Assembly: GCA_032622095.1 (NCBI GenBank)
Contig: CP136061.1
Span: 1,612,001 to 1,676,000, forward strand
Source: Siphonodentalium dalli
Taxonomy: Eukaryota; Mollusca; Scaphopoda; Gadilida; Siphonodentaliidae
Direction: 5' to 3'
Length of the DNA stretch: 64,000 nucleotides
Part shown: positions 1 through 13,183 of the stretch, piece by piece
Layout of the letters: every line of letters starts with the position of its first letter
Position numbering within the stretch: the first letter of the stretch is position 1
Notes under the pieces: generated by a model
Told to the model about the DNA's origin: nothing
Database searches by the model: none
What the model saw: only the letters and a program-made list of their open reading frames with translations
Made by a program: the position numbers and the translations under genes

Positions 1-2494
1 ATTAACATTGTTGTGTCCGGAAATCTGCACAATCTGTGTTGGTGGAATTCCTTCATCATTCAGGGTCTGTACTAAGTGTTTCCTGACGCTGTATGGAGTT
101 GGTCGCTTGTCACTTACAATATCTGCATCTGCCAACATATTCTTCATGATCCCGTATAAAGAGTTAATACCAAGGGCGTTCCTTTTGTACCAATCACCCC
201 GCATCCATTCTTGGTGATTCACAGCGAGGAAGAAGGGGCTGTCAGCTTGGCACATGTCGATCGGTCGTTTAGCCGCATATAGTTCGTAGAGAGAAACAGG
301 ATCACGGGTTGAATCATCCAGGGAATAGGCTCGTTGTATGGTTTGGCTAATGTCTCGTGGATTACTGACAGTCCTCGTTTTTGTGTTACGCTCTTGGCTG
401 TAAACAAGGTATTTATGACCAGTCTCGTCAACTTTTAGCTCAATATCTCCCCATCGTAATGCATGAGTCTCGGTTCCTGTTCTCATTCCGAAATATAAGG
501 CGCACACCACTGGGGAGGATCTATTCCTCGAAATGTGGTGCTCTCCCGAGCAATATTTACGTGCTTAGCGAGCTAATATTCCGGTGTTCTGTCACATTTT
601 GCTCATTGTGCGACAGAGATGACATGCGTGGGTAATAAACACGCATTTTAGTAATGTTTTAAACGCAAATATTGGACGAATGTATACGGGATGGACGTGG
701 CAAAGAAGGTGAGTAATATATGTTGTAATATTATGCTACTATATTAGCATTCTGCCCAGTAATATAAATAAATTACTCGATATTTTGCGTTTTTTTGGAA
801 ATTCGTCACTTCAACGGCGTATTACCGACTTAATACTGAATACTGTGTATTGTAACTTTGAATGCCTGTTCCTCAATACATTCCTGAAGTCAATGCAACA
901 TGAAAATATCATTAATAACATACCAAATCGAAGAAAACGACCATAAAATAGGTCTACATGTGTATTCCGGTGGTTTACTGAGTCTTTGTGTGTTGAATAA
1001 TCGTTATTCCGGTGCTGAAATCCTACTAAAACGACCTCGTATAAAGCCACATTGGTGATTATTTGTTCAGAAATGATAATACAAGCCATGCCGGGATACA
1101 AATGAAGTAGCTCACCCGTTCTGTAGTTAATATAAAGTCAATTATTTTGACAATGCGCTTATGCTCACAAAATAGTCAACTTAATAAACTATATATAATA
1201 TATTACATACTATTTGTGAACACTTGTGCAACAGTTTCTGTTGGGGATATAACAAGGATAATGACCTATTAATTGCCATAAACCAACCAACTATGTCACA
1301 TTCCGATTGGCCACAATTACAGTTACACAATAAAAATACGTTCGACAATCATTTACTGAACAAGAATTGAGCGTTTGTTATCAGTTATATCCAATAGAAC
1401 ACATGGAAATAATTATAGATTACATAGTTCATTCATATACTCGCCATTGCGTTTGCTACCCCTGAAATACGTGATTAAACGAACAAAGTATGCCTTTATG
1501 GACGTATATGCAACGCAAAATAACATATTAAGTTTATTACCTCCTAACCAACGCAAACTATTTAGTATTTATTCGCTTTTTTGCTTGTTATAGCACAATA
1601 CATGATCCTGAGGAGAGCACTTGACTATTGGGAGAGCACTGAGCACTCTGTAAAGTATCGGAATATAATTATAAAATGTCGATTTACGGGCATTCCTATG
1701 GGATTTCTTACATTTTCTCGCATATCAATGTGAACATCAATATAAATAATCCATTGGTTAAAAGAAACCTGCGATATACTTACATAATCTGTAATTTTTC
1801 TTCACTTTTGTGCGGCGAAAATAAAAAATCCCCAGTAAAGCACCGGAATGTCACGATAAAAATTGCTCAAAAAATTGGTAGAGCACCACATTTCAAGGAA
1901 TAGATCCTCCCCAGTGGCGCACACCAGCCACATAGAATTATGAAGTGACTTTGGATATGTAGGTTCCAGAACTCCTTTCTCGTACATGATGTCCATATCC
2001 ATGTTAGAAATTGGATCCGCCGCCATTGGCTTGTTGTCTTTACCTTGTGATTTTAAGTGTTTTTGTTTGTTCTTTGATGTTAGTTTTAGCTTCGAAATAG
2101 ATATATATCAAATGAGGATAGAAATGCTCGTAAACTCACAGGTTCATATTCTGATCCATCCTGTTTTCTGACGGAATGACAAAATTGCACCAGTATTCAC
2201 ACAGCTCCTACGGCGGGATAAATTCCAGTTTCCTTGTTTCGCCGCTACTTTTGAGAAATTCACATCATAGGCCGTTTAACGAGCAGTATTGACATTTTGT
2301 TGTGTCTCGATGAACGCCTGGACATAACCGGGCAAATCCTCGACGAATCGGGAAACGACGGCTGACACGATCGAAGTAGCGGGTTCCGTGGGTGCTTCAT
2401 GTGTTGTGTTGCCAGCAGTATGACCAAGGGAAATGTGTTCCAGTTCATCGTCTGACAAAGTATCCATCCATAAATCTTGCATTGCCATTTTCAT
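1..2494 (-). pseudogene. Crypton/DUF3504-type tyrosine recombinase relic, cut by the left window edge and split by a transposon
   Basis: The minus strand reads as a decayed tyrosine-recombinase-like protein of the eukaryotic DUF3504 (ZMYM/QRICH/Crypton-related) group. The N-terminus starts at ATG 2494-2492 (MKMAMQDLWMDTL) and runs to FIETQQNVNTAR, then a TAA where the family has Lys. After frame changes come QDGSEYEPVSLRAFLSSFD (about 2150-2090), a frameshifted basic stretch, and NKPMAADPISNMDMD (about 2040-1990). An inserted element at 508-1916 interrupts the frame. The core then resumes: VVCALYFGMRTGTE, LRWGDIELK, and near the edge TPYSVRKHLVQTL and QISGHNN. The Arg of GMRTG and the RK...GH region match the catalytic blocks; the HxxR histidine appears as Tyr (YSVRK). 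An uninterrupted frame runs from about 545 to the window edge, so the C-terminus lies outside. Family assignment is from recalled motifs; at least one stop and two frameshifts plus the insertion make it non-functional. Confidence 0.8.
508..1916. mobile_element. Non-autonomous hAT-like DNA transposon (1409 bp) with 8-bp TSD
   Basis: The ends are inverted repeats: the left begins CACTGGGGAGGATCTATTCC and the right ends with its complement. Perfect or near-perfect pairing runs for about 37 bp, with looser pairing to about 70 bp. The direct repeat GCGCACAC flanks both sides (500-507 and 1917-1924). Removing the element and one TSD copy brings the two halves of the recombinase relic together at MWL/VCALYFG, which independently supports the boundaries. 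An 8-bp TSD and a CA...TG terminus fit the hAT superfamily, although P or Merlin elements can also give 8 bp. No transposase frame is seen inside; the open frames are short and unrecognised. Confidence 0.8.
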
Positions 2495-2639
2495 TCCGGC
2501 ACACTACCAAAAACAAACGGAAGTAAACCTTGGCATCGACCTTGGCATTCCCAGATGGGCAACAACTCTAAACGCGAAGTGAGAGTAAATTCCGATTATT
2601 TCGGCTTTGTAGTCCGGTTCATTCAGGCGCAATAATACC

Positions 2640-2661
2640 AGTGAGATATCGATATCTCACT
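2640..2661. repeat. 22-bp perfect palindrome
   Basis: AGTGAGATATC is followed immediately by its reverse complement, with a further TATATCTCACT half-site about 25 bp downstream. It is too short to assign a role and may be the core of a decayed fold-back repeat. Confidence 0.6.
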
Positions 2662-5600
2662 AGTTGGATATCACTTATATCTCACTGCTAACACCTTATA
2701 AATCATGGGCAAGTATATAATAAATAGATAAATAGTCATATCCGTGATAAATGTGTGGTTTAAAGATACTCGACTGGCATCGTCAATGTTACATATATAC
2801 CCGGGCTACACTGGGCAACCCTGCTATTGTGTTATATATATTACCATCTGTTCCTTTCGGCAAGCATGTCGTACCACCCGTTTTTGTCCCGCTTCTGGCA
2901 AAGATGGCACCTCTATCGCACTTGTTCTGGCTTCTTAGATCTTCATCCTAATAAAAACACGACGTACATGTACATGTGTATATACCATAATTGCATATGG
3001 GTTTTATTTTGCGTGTATAACACCTATTTTGTAAAATTCTGCTTTACACTCTATACTGCGGGTATAGAACTGGGGGAAAACTATTAAGTTCGGGGTATAT
3101 ATTTCGACTGCATGTCGAAACACTTCTGTAGGGTAATCAGATAGAACTTGAGAATAATCTTGCTCAAAGTAGTTATTTGTTACGAATATTAATTAAATTA
3201 AATGACTCCAGATGACGAAATAATTTGTGTTAGATTGCCGCCGATAGTTGCGTACCGAAACGAGATGTAAATATTTACAATTTGGCGTAGTTCAGGCGAT
3301 ATTTTCTATGGAGTGGTATGGTCGATTTCTACATTCCCCAGGTTGGCATAGCGCCTGAGTACAAACTTATCGATTTCACGCACCCGAACAAGTCCATAAT
3401 ATGTCTTTAATCGGTAATATTTTATCGAATGAGTTGCAGAAGTTGTGTTCTGTATTTATTCTACACCATCGTGTACGATATGTTCAATCCATGACTGCCA
3501 CCTTCATTGATACTATAGCTGCCTGTATTGTGCGTTAAGTGCGTGAAGAATAACAAGAAATGATCGGGGCATAGCCCGAAGCGGACCGTTGCTACGTCAT
3601 CTTACTTGGCGACAACGTCAACAATATAAGAGTAATGCAGCTATGCAATTTTGATGTGGCAGTGAACACATTATTTTTGTAATTGTTGTGATTATTAAAC
3701 AGAGATAGAAAACTTCGTTTATGTATGGGTTTGTTATAGAAGTTTGAAGATGGTTATTATATAGGGCAGATTTTGATTGGTTCAAACCACGTGAGTGTAG
3801 CAGGTAGCAGGGTCAAGAAAGTTCCAGGAAAGCTAGTATGGTACGTGGGTAAACGGAGGGGTGGCAACGCCGACGTTATACTTTATCAGAACTGGAGTTG
3901 CTTCTCTATTAAACTCAATAATGTAGATGTCACAACATAGTTATGTTCAAGGGCGAACAGAGGGTTGGTGAATGACAACAGAGAACAACCATCATGATGT
4001 TTGAACAAAGTAATCCGATATTAACAAATGTAGAACAATTTTACTTGTTATTGTGAGTTGCGACAGCTAAGTGTGCATCCGTGGTCCTTGTAAATGTGTT
4101 CGAGCCACACTCGAAAACACCCATCGATCTCTTAATGCACTAATTGTTTACGATTGCCACTTGAGTAAATTGCAACGCATTCTTCCTAACATAATAATGG
4201 TATGATAATTGGTATTTCACAATACAAAATTACTAAATGCATAACACTAAGAGCATTGTTAAATATCGATGACCCCCGGATCACCGTTAACACAAAATCG
4301 CGATGAATCATAATGATCCGCACCATCAAGAGTTGGGGAGCCCCGACCGAGCTTAAGTCAACCGGCCGGCATTGCACCCTCTTCCGAGCGTTGAGTCCGT
4401 AGTATAAGCCCTGGATACAACAGACTAAGGCAACGGAGTACATACAAGCACTAACTATGACACTAGTTTACAAGAAGTCACTACATAAAACGTTATCAAC
4501 AAAGTTAAATACGCACAACTCCAATTGTAAACAAGGTAAGTCTTCACAGCCGGTCCTGTTTTGGAATGGGGGGGGGGGCTTTGCTCCTTGCTACGGTTGC
4601 ATGCACCCCTTACACAACATGCAAACATCTACTTACTATAAAACACTCACAACCCAAACCCAATAAACGCTCTTCGGCGGCATTATAGCATACAAACGTG
4701 GGTTGTAGGAAAGGGCTTTACAGCTCTTTCAAATCTTCCCTGGGGATCATCCCAAACTCCAAACTCCTAATGATCCAAAGTGGGCCTTTTTTTGTAATCT
4801 GATACAGCCTTCAATAAGTTCTGTTTTCCAGAACAGAATATATGTGAACTCTGGGCTGTAAACGTTAGTTTCAATATAATTTGGATATTTCTGGAATTTT
4901 AAACCTGTCTTTAATTTTTTTGCACCTCTCTTTCTTTCTGACATAACGTTGCACAAATGTATTCAAATGTTTTATAGAAATACTGACGTTGATGAAGCAA
5001 TTACTTCCGGGAAGAGATAAATCACCTTTTTACTTAGTTATTTTTACATTTGCATATAAACTTGTTAATCGTTATATTTTGTGTTACGTGTCGGAGCAGG
5101 GCAAGCCTAGGTGGCCAGCACTTGTGCCCTAATCCATATTGTCTTATATTGGCGATAAAAATATACTTAACTAAACATTAGTAGGGTCACCCGGTGTTCA
5201 GTGTTTTATTTATCGCACATTATTTACATACTGATATTGTATACAAGGTATTGCATATATTTTATGCATGTTACACAATAAGGGTACGTTCATACGCTGG
5301 TAAAATTGCATTGCAAACTGCAAAAATGCCATGCCCGATGGTCATTTTGTTAGCTGGCATTTATGCAGGCTGCCGACTAGCTCGTGCTCCTTCGTGGCTG
5401 GCTGACAACAATCAACGACGATTTATGATAGCGGCGTCTACCCCTTTGCCGGTGCCCACAAAACGAGGCCACTGAAAATAATCACAAGTATCCGTGTTGT
5501 CCTTTATTAGAATTGTGTATCGAGGAGAGGCATTGGTAGAACAGTTTGTTCTCAGCTATTCATATACATGTATTCACAAGGAATCTCATGACGCGGTATA

Positions 5601-6960
5601 AAGAGTTCCGAAAGTGGTACTTTTCAGAAATGTTGGAGACAGAGGAAGGGGGCTGGCAAAATTGACACAAACAGTGTCGCCAACTTCACCATATATGATT
5701 TATGGAGGCACGGACTCAGTATGGGTATTCGTTGTTTCAAATGTGCTTAATTCAATGAACTTGAAAAATTTCTCATTTATTGTCGACATTGCCACGTATC
5801 GGTCGGAATGGCACATTGAGATGTCCAGATAGCACAATCAGTTAATATATATATATGAACATTTTGAAGTATTTTCATAAACCTATTTCAATCAAGGCAA
5901 TATTTACCACCAGGGACGTGTGTCAGGGGTGGTTCCCCAAAGTACAACAGTTGGACATTTCATGCATGGCACAACATTAGTTGGAAATTTCCGAGTAAAT
6001 GATGTGAATTTTATGCTGCATGATAATTTGATATATACCAGACAGTATTAAGTGTTATATTTGTTGTTTTTATACCAAATTTGTTTACTGAAATGTAGCT
6101 ATCAGCTGAGAGTTATCAACCATATAGGTGGTGTTACGATGGAAATTTCCAATAGTTGGAAACTTTGATAATACAGATTCAGATTAAATATTGTATGTAT
6201 GTTACAAGGGTGACTTTACATGCATCCAGTGGTAATTTTTTTGGAGTAAATTGCCAATCAAGGATGTTAGGTTAGGACTTTCCACCGACAGTTTGACAGC
6301 TTGTCGTGCCAGTTATAAAACACCAATACAAGGCGGGTACCAATGGGATTTCTCGAAAGTCGTCGGGTTTCTTCGTTGAGCTAAGTGTGCGGGCGCGGTC
6401 ATTATAAAACACATTCCAACAAACCAATGGTTGCTACGGTGCTGCTGATATTATCAACACAATCATGCTGAAAGGTGTACAAATCAATAACTCTGCCGTC
6501 ATCGCAAGTTGTGGAAATTCTTGATATGTAATATCTTATCAACATTTTTAACATGGACCTGGCTATAGAGGACTCTGTGGGTGATGTCCTTTACCACATT
6601 ATGTATTTCCAACTGCACCCAGACCCAAATGTCCTAGTTCGGGAAATTCAATTTACAGACGGCAAATATTCAAACTTGTTACCTTCTGTGGTTGGAAATA
6701 TTCATTTCAGTTCACAAAATTGGCCGAAAGTAGGAAAATATTCAACTTTTGGTATAAAGACAACAATGAAATGTTCACACTAAACAATGGTTGGGAAAAC
6801 AAACTATCACAGAAATTTCATTTTTTTTATCTTTAAATATTTATCCAACGTTATTGACCAACAGTGTGTGACACATACCCCCTATTCGGCCTCCACCCAT
6901 CACCCCACCCAGCAGACACGACCTTCATTTTAAAACTGTTGTGCGCCTGGGATCGAAAAA
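2662..6960. other. Gene-free stretch
   Basis: No recognisable coding region, RNA gene or complete element was found. The frames present are short and lack splice context or family motifs. It contains a dispersed repeat near 3105-3400 (listed separately), a G-run near 4568-4578, and a region from about 5911 resembling the left end of the hAT family with TTGGAAATTTCC blocks, for which no right end was found. Confidence 0.5.
3105..3400 (+). repeat. Dispersed repeat, copy A (inverted relative to 51600-51945)
   Basis: Shares long stretches with the reverse complement of about 51600-51945. Examples are AATCTTGCTCAAAGTAG, TATGGTCGATTTCT and CGAACAAGTCCATAA, in the same order and at similar spacing. 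Similarity fades outside this interval. It is a diverged repeat family member without visible terminal features. Confidence 0.65.
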
Positions 6961-6964
6961 TTAT

Positions 6965-7750
6965 ATGAATACTGAAACCAATGCTGCATCTACTATTTAT
7001 AGATCAGCTGCTGAAGCGACGAGGAAGTGCATTGCGCTGTTCTAATAATGGTAGATCAGTTCTGTGTCAATATTCGAACCAACGTTCAGACTGATAAGCA
7101 GCGCAACTCTCGGTGAAAGGATTCCTTTCTGTATGAACCATACCACGTGCTCTTTAAAAACAGGTCATTCTTATAGGATTACATAGAGAATAAATACTTA
7201 ATCTGGTGATTATATATTGTATAATATCTAATCCCAACCACAGGAGACACACGTGCGGGATCACTACATTAAATCAAGATTGGTCTTGATATTATCGATG
7301 ACTAATATTGACTAAATAATGGAGAAATTTTGAGAAGTGTTTTTAAAGATTTTAAATAAGAGAGATAATGCTACGAATACAGATACCAATGTTTCATCTA
7401 TAGATCCGCTGCTGAAGCGACGAGGAAGTACATTGTGCTGTTTTGTGTCAATATTCGAACCCACGTTGTGACTGACACGCAGCGCAACTCTCGGTGATAT
7501 GGCTTCCTTTTTATATGAACCATACCACTTGCTCTTTAAAAACCAGGCCCTTCTTGTAGGATTACATAGAGAATAAATACTTAATCTGCTTATTAGATAT
7601 TGTTTAATATCTAATCCCAACCACAGGGGACACACGTGCATGATCACTACATTAAATCAAGATTGATATTAGGGTTAATCAATGACTAATATTTACTAAA
7701 TAACAGAAATTTTGAGAAGTGTTTTTAAAGATTTTAAATAAGTGAGATAA
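6965..7750. repeat. Tandem duplication of a roughly 390-bp unit
   Basis: Two diverged copies lie head to tail. Both contain CTGCTGAAGCGACGAGGAAG (near 7010 and 7409), TGTGTCAATATTCGAAC, ACTCTCGGTGA, TCTAATCCCAACCACAGG and a closing AGTGTTTTTAAAGATTTT. Small indels and substitutions separate them, so the duplication is old. The 111-aa minus-strand frame inside copy 2 has no family features and is not called. Confidence 0.8.
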
Positions 7751-8560
7751 TTGAAGAATTGTTTTTAAATGACATGATTCCTGATTACATACCCTTCACC
7801 TGTATAGCTTTGAGTATCTTCCGAATGGTAGCCTAAGAAAAATTAACACATCTCACCCATTCCATAGACATAAAGCTATCCAATCCATTAACTTAAATAT
7901 TTTCAATTCGATCATTCTCATATCTCACCTCTAGGTTTATCAAGGCCAACTCTTCGCCTGCATGGATTTGGTATTGATTGATTGGTTTTGAAACAATGAC
8001 TCATCCATATTTTCCTACATAAGGAACGCTCTTTATTGGTCATATTTGCCCCTTTAAGACGTCTGATGTCAACCCCATCTATATTGTTACACTCTACAGG
8101 TCAATTTATCTCCGTGTTTCAATTTCCACCGACCATATTGTAACCATTTTGGGTATGTACTTAATTATTTAATTAAATCAAGTATTAGTGCCCGTTTAAG
8201 GCATCTGATGTCAACGGGACCTATTTAATAAGATTAAGCGGGTCAAATTACCCATATGTAAACATTTTTCATCTCCGATGGTCCAGCCGTTTCTGTATAA
8301 ACAATTAATTATTTATTACCGCCGGTAAAAGCTAATTGCAACACCCCTTCAAGTGCGACACTGGTATTCCATTATATGACGTCGCATTAAGGAAGATTAA
8401 ACGATTCAGACTGCATAATCGATGATGGAATAACCAATCGTATGAATCGGCATCACACCGGTGATCTCCTTTAACGAATTGAGGGTTTCGTGGAGATCTG
8501 ATGATAATTTGATTCAATTCAATTCAGTTTATTCTGGTCGTCATGATTATACATTAGCTA

Positions 8561-9175
8561 TCGTTGCACTATTATCAAGGCTGTTTAACATATTATCAAG
8601 GCTGTTTAACATAACACTATTATCAAGGCTGTTTAACATAACCTTAGATTATCGTCGCACTATTATCAAGGCTGTTTAACATAACCTTAGATTTGTTCAT
8701 GTATTTGATATTGATCAGCCATGGTTTGGGCTTCAACCATATCATAACTTCAGGAGGACTATTAGACATTAGCTATCGTTGCACTATTATCAAGGCTGTT
8801 TAACATAACCTTAGATTTGTTCATGTATTTGATATTGATCAGCCATGGTTTGGGCTTCAACCATATCATAACTTCAGGAGGACTATTAGACATTAGCTAT
8901 CGTTGCACTATTATCAAGGCTGTTTAACATAACCTTAGATTATCGTCGCACTATTATCAAGGCTGTTTAACATAACCTTAGATTTGTTCATGTATTTGAT
9001 ATTGATCAGCCATGGTTTGGGCTTCAACCATATCATAACTTCAGGAGGACTATTAGACATTAGCTATCGTTGCACTATTATCAAGGCTATTTAACATAAC
9101 CTTAGATTTGTTCATGTATTTGATATTGATCAGCCATGGTTTGGGCTTCAACCATATCATAACTTCAGGACAATT
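8561..9175. repeat. Nested tandem repeat (43-bp subunit within a 124-bp unit)
   Basis: The subunit GCACTATTATCAAGGCTGTT plus about 23 bp recurs alone and inside a longer unit that also carries TTGATATTGATCAGCCATGG and ATATCATAACTTCAGGAGGA. Long units start at ATTAGACATT 8761, 8885 and 9052. The last gap is 167 bp, which equals 124 + 43 and shows one extra subunit. Partial units (CAAGGCTGTTTAACAT) precede it from 8577. Confidence 0.9.
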
Positions 9176-9180
9176 AGACA

Positions 9181-10380
9181 TATGCCTACCTTCAAACTGA
9201 TTTATGACCTTTTTAGTTCTTAAAAAACAATTTTGGCATGTGATGCAACAATATAAAAACATATGGTAACCTGAAAATGTTTTTAGTTAACTTCGATTTA
9301 GAAAAATGACTGTTTTAACCCTTATTTGAGCTGATACGAGTTCGTATGTTTCATTGGAAATTCAGACAAGAAGCAGCATTACAAATAGGTTCAAAAAGTA
9401 TAGAGGTAGTCAGTTAACTTTTCTCACAAAATCATCAATTGCATGACAATTCTGGATTCATAGAAAGACAAGGACGTAATTTCGGCTGATTTGGACATCG
9501 AAGCACCATAGATCTGGCTTCATTTACAGAGGCCAATTCATCAAAATAACAAAAATCAGTATGTAAGCTTACATGGAATTAAATCACTAGCCATAATAAG
9601 CATGTTACAGATCCTGGTGTAATAAACATGATTAAATACTCATTTCTGTCAAAAATAATGTCTAAATATAGCATTTTTCGTGTATGGCCGATGGCCCCTA
9701 GGCGCGACTAAATAGTGTATCGAAATGCACCTCAAATGGCGCCTTCTATACTAAACTCGCATGCAAAAAGCAAAGGTCAAATATATACATAAATGTGTCC
9801 CCCAATTTGCTAAGGCTTGTTCAATGAAATTAAAAGATTACTGTGAACCTTTTTATTTCAAGTTAACGACGTTGACTTGCAAATTGGCAATATTCAGTTG
9901 AATTCACATTGGGTACAGGGTTGGGGGTTTCTTGCATTCAAAACAAAACATAATACTGCGCGTTTCGATTTATTGTGATTACAGAGTGTGCTAATTTCAG
10001 GATCCGTATTGTCACCGTGTTTTATAGCGAGTTTGAGAGGTGATTGCTTACTATAACCTTAAAACTGTTTGGCCAAATGAAATTTTCTTTGAACTTTTTC
10101 GAAAAAAAACAGACAATTTGGACACCGACAGCGTGATTTTTATATAATTATCGCATCTGCCATTTTCCTTCTGCCAAGGTTTGTATATATATAGAGGACG
10201 TTCGTTAAACCCACGCCCTCTTAGTTCATGGATGTATCGATCCTTCCAAAATACGCACAAACAAGTTGGAGGTTCATATGAGCCATTTCCGCGCACAGTC
10301 ACAGTTAGTTGTGTCCATGAAATCGGTGTGAGTATAATATACAAACACTGCCAAAATGTTGAGTTTCATAAACATTTATA
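9181..10380. other. Gene-free stretch
   Basis: No recognisable gene or element. It lies just downstream, in transcription direction, of the PAN exon ending at 10386 and would be intron if that gene continues. An open minus-strand frame at 10051-10344 has no family features and no clean acceptor. Confidence 0.4.
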
Positions 10381-10385
10381 CTTAC

Positions 10386-10691
10386 TTCCGAATGGAATTT
10401 TATCATATAAGTCCCCTTAAACTGTCCAATCGGAGACCCCAATACAAGTGTACATAACCTGTCTCCGTACAAATGGCAAAATCTGGTTTGTACGTCGAAT
10501 GTGTTCCCGGTACAGTTGCTATAGTAGAGACAGAGTTTATAACACCTCAGAATATTGGCCACCAATAAACTCAGAAAAGGTGTACCAACAGGCGTGCTGT
10601 CCTTAACAATTTCCGGAAATAAGTTGCTGCATATGTTTTGACCCACAAGCATAAGATAGATAAGAGTCAACAGTAGCCCCGTGTGATCCAT
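10386..10691 (-). CDS. First exon of a secreted PAN/Apple-like domain protein
   Basis: The start ATG is at 10691-10689. Residues 1-21 form a typical signal peptide: a short polar start, LLLTLIYLMLVG, then a small-residue exit before Cys21. A PAN/Apple-like domain follows with Cys50, Cys54, Cys60, Cys72 and Cys80, in the segment ILRCYKLCLYYSNCTGNTFD. The domain ends with FKGTYMIKFHSE. The coding sequence abuts a near-consensus donor (GAA|GTAAGTA, donor GT at 10385-10384), so this is read as exon 1 with the remaining exons unidentified. PAN modules mediate protein or carbohydrate binding in secreted proteins; the ligand is unknown. A paralogous exon lies 2.8 kb upstream in the same orientation. 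Confidence is good for a secreted Cys-rich exon, moderate for the PAN label. Confidence 0.65.
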
Positions 10692-10699
10692 ATTCAGTC

Positions 10700-13160
10700 C
10701 GCTTGCTCTTCAATGCGATATGGTCTTACAAACTGCCGTAAATAAACTCAGTAGCTGTCAGAAAAACAGGCCTGCCTCTGCACTGTTTCGTTGAATATGT
10801 GTCGCTTATGTTAAATCCTGCCCGGGGCATTATCCGATATATAACGCGCTTCGGATACGATGGTGTGAATAATATATGCGAGCAGCGTCCCCCAATGGAT
10901 GCGTAGTAGACTATTTAAAATACTCTTGGTTGGCTACAATTTGTTGAACGATTTGGCATGATGTGCTTCAAAATCCAGATAATTATTCACCATGCACACA
11001 CTCCAATCGCGCAGTTGCCCATTCAATAAAAATGAAATATGTAGTGACTTGTTATCATTTCTAAGTGTTTCTTAGTTCAAACTTGGGTTTCTATAGTAAT
11101 ATTCTTGATAGGAAAGCACCGTGTGATTTTCATGTACCTGCACTCGTGAATCAGTACACAATTCCAATCAATATATCAAAAATCCTCTTCGAGATCTGTG
11201 CTCGATGTTTCATAATCGAGCATATTCTGGGGGTACCCGATATCAGCAAATTCAGCAATTATCGTTTTTGTGTATGGTTAGGTATCGGCATATTTCTTGC
11301 CAATTTGGAACAAAAACTTTCTGCAAATGATTACTCTTGCCACATGGATCACCAGTCGTCATATATCATTGCGCACAAAATCAAAATGGCGTCCAAAATT
11401 AATAAAATCGAATAACATTTAAATGTTGGGCAAAAGTGAATATATATTCCTATAATAGTGAACATATGCTATCATTATGCGAGGAAGAATGCACGCAGAG
11501 TGTAAGAGAAACTTTTTATCATACATATAGATGTGTTAATTCTCTCTAATGTATCTCACGAGAGAGCAAGCGAATGCAGGTCCTCATATAACGATTAAAT
11601 CTGGACTTTTGGGCGCCCAGAAACGGAAAACTAACGCAGTTTTATTTATATATAGATATATGTATAATTAAATAGTTGTGATTTAATTGAGATGTATTTT
11701 ATTATGTGACGTTTTCTTGAAGAAGAAATATATGTGCTCAGAGCAGTATCACAAAATTTTACCGATCATCATTTATTTTGATATAAAACCTTTAAAAATC
11801 CACTGTTTTAGAACAGTATGAGATATAGTCACATATACTACTGGGTAAAATGTGTAGATACTGTTACACATGTCTCAACATAGTAGTCATAGTTGCCTCC
11901 GATCAAGTGATGAAACAGGCATATTTCGCTTTTATCACCAGAGTGCATGGGGGTTTACTATGAACGCAATTTATCAAAACACAAATGAGTACCATATATT
12001 ACCGTCAATAAATACTAAACTTGACCAAAATTGCCTATACTCTGTGGCAGAGACTGTGTTTATAGCTGGAAATAATATGTGGTTATGTTCACCAAGGCCA
12101 CAGATACCCGAAATGTACTACGATTTCTGCAACAGCGTAACCGCGTTTACACTTTCTCCCGAATGTAACACATATATGCGGCATACTTTATATCCTCGTC
12201 TATATGAGATAACATTGGCCTAACAATATACCTGAGCTTGATGTTAGCCAGTCTGGGTGAACGTCGACTCTATATTTGAAATATAGAGTCTGGAGCTAAT
12301 GTCGCCAAAACCATTTCTATTCAGCGAAGAGCTTCCCCAAAATGACGTCACGGATTTTTAAAAATACATCGATGATTGACAGGTGTCCCCACGTGTTATT
12401 TGTTGTGCTTCGCAATAACAATGGCCGACTCATCAACCCATAGAAGGTCTGTGTCGCGACATAAACTTACAGAAGATAATATTTGTCGTGTGTGCGACTA
12501 TACTTTTTCGGGAGATGAACTCGCTGCATCAACGAGAAAGCTGCATCCGAGAGCAAAAACTAAGGTCGTCATCAAAAATGATGCTTTAGTCGCCTTTAGA
12601 ACTATTTAAAAGCATAAAATTCAGTCATTTCCTCGGTGTTTAACTTTCAGATGACTTTTTTACGACAAATAATTTGATTTGCAAACCACGTTACAATAAA
12701 GTAAATCAAATACACGGACATGAGTGAGTTCTATTTATATTTATGGGAAGCCAGGTTGGTACCATACGCAGGCCTATCTATCAGGTCCAGCACATCCTTC
12801 AAATTAATCGGAATCGTACCGACGAAATTCCGCTCTGTTACTATATTTAGAGGTGACATTATGGGAGTCTCCGCCCACTAACACTTGTTTATTAACCCAT
12901 ATGGTTTCATTGGACGGAAAATAATTTACGCAATCAATCAGATTACGGAATCCCGAGGACTTGGAAATGAGATAGCGATGTTATCCGTCAGACCTAATAT
13001 TCAATGTTGTAATGAATATTTAGGTATGAGTTTACTCAGACTGGATGTTAGCCAGTGCATTCTCGTATATATGAGAGACTCGCAAATATAAGAGAATGTA
13101 CTGGAACATTGTCTTTAATGCTGCACCAACATGGAAGGGTTAATTGGAGGAAATTTAACA
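10700..13160. other. Spacer between the two PAN-type exons
   Basis: No second exon matching either PAN-type exon was found. It contains a perfect 25-bp palindrome at 12266-12290 (GACTCTATATTT, one base, then its complement) and the unrecognised frame at 11870-12223, which has no splice or motif support. A small frame at 12421-12609 is listed separately. Confidence 0.4.
12421..12609 (+). CDS. Small hypothetical ORF with a CxxC motif (possible exon)
   Basis: The downstream ATG at 12421, in the context ATAACAATGGCC, is a better start than the in-frame ATG at 12376. The 62-residue product is basic, with ICRVCDYTFSGDE containing one CxxC pair and a Lys/Arg-rich tail. A single CxxC could be half of a zinc finger completed by another exon, but no partner was found. 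I do not recognise the family. Length and composition fit an exon or transposon-derived fragment as well as a gene. Confidence 0.2.
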   Translation: MADSSTHRRSVSRHKLTEDNICRVCDYTFSGDELAASTRKLHPRAKTKVVIKNDALVAFRTI

Positions 13161-13183
13161 CCATGAATCACTGTTACATGTAC

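Noticed and set aside
5903-6596. hAT element from CAGGGACGTG at 5911, with TTTACCAC apparently repeated at 6589
   Set aside because: No inverted CACGTCCCTG end precedes the second TTTACCAC, so the match is probably chance.
11870-12223. 117-codon plus-strand ORF
   Set aside because: No recognisable domain, splice context or codon signal; length is within chance for this window.
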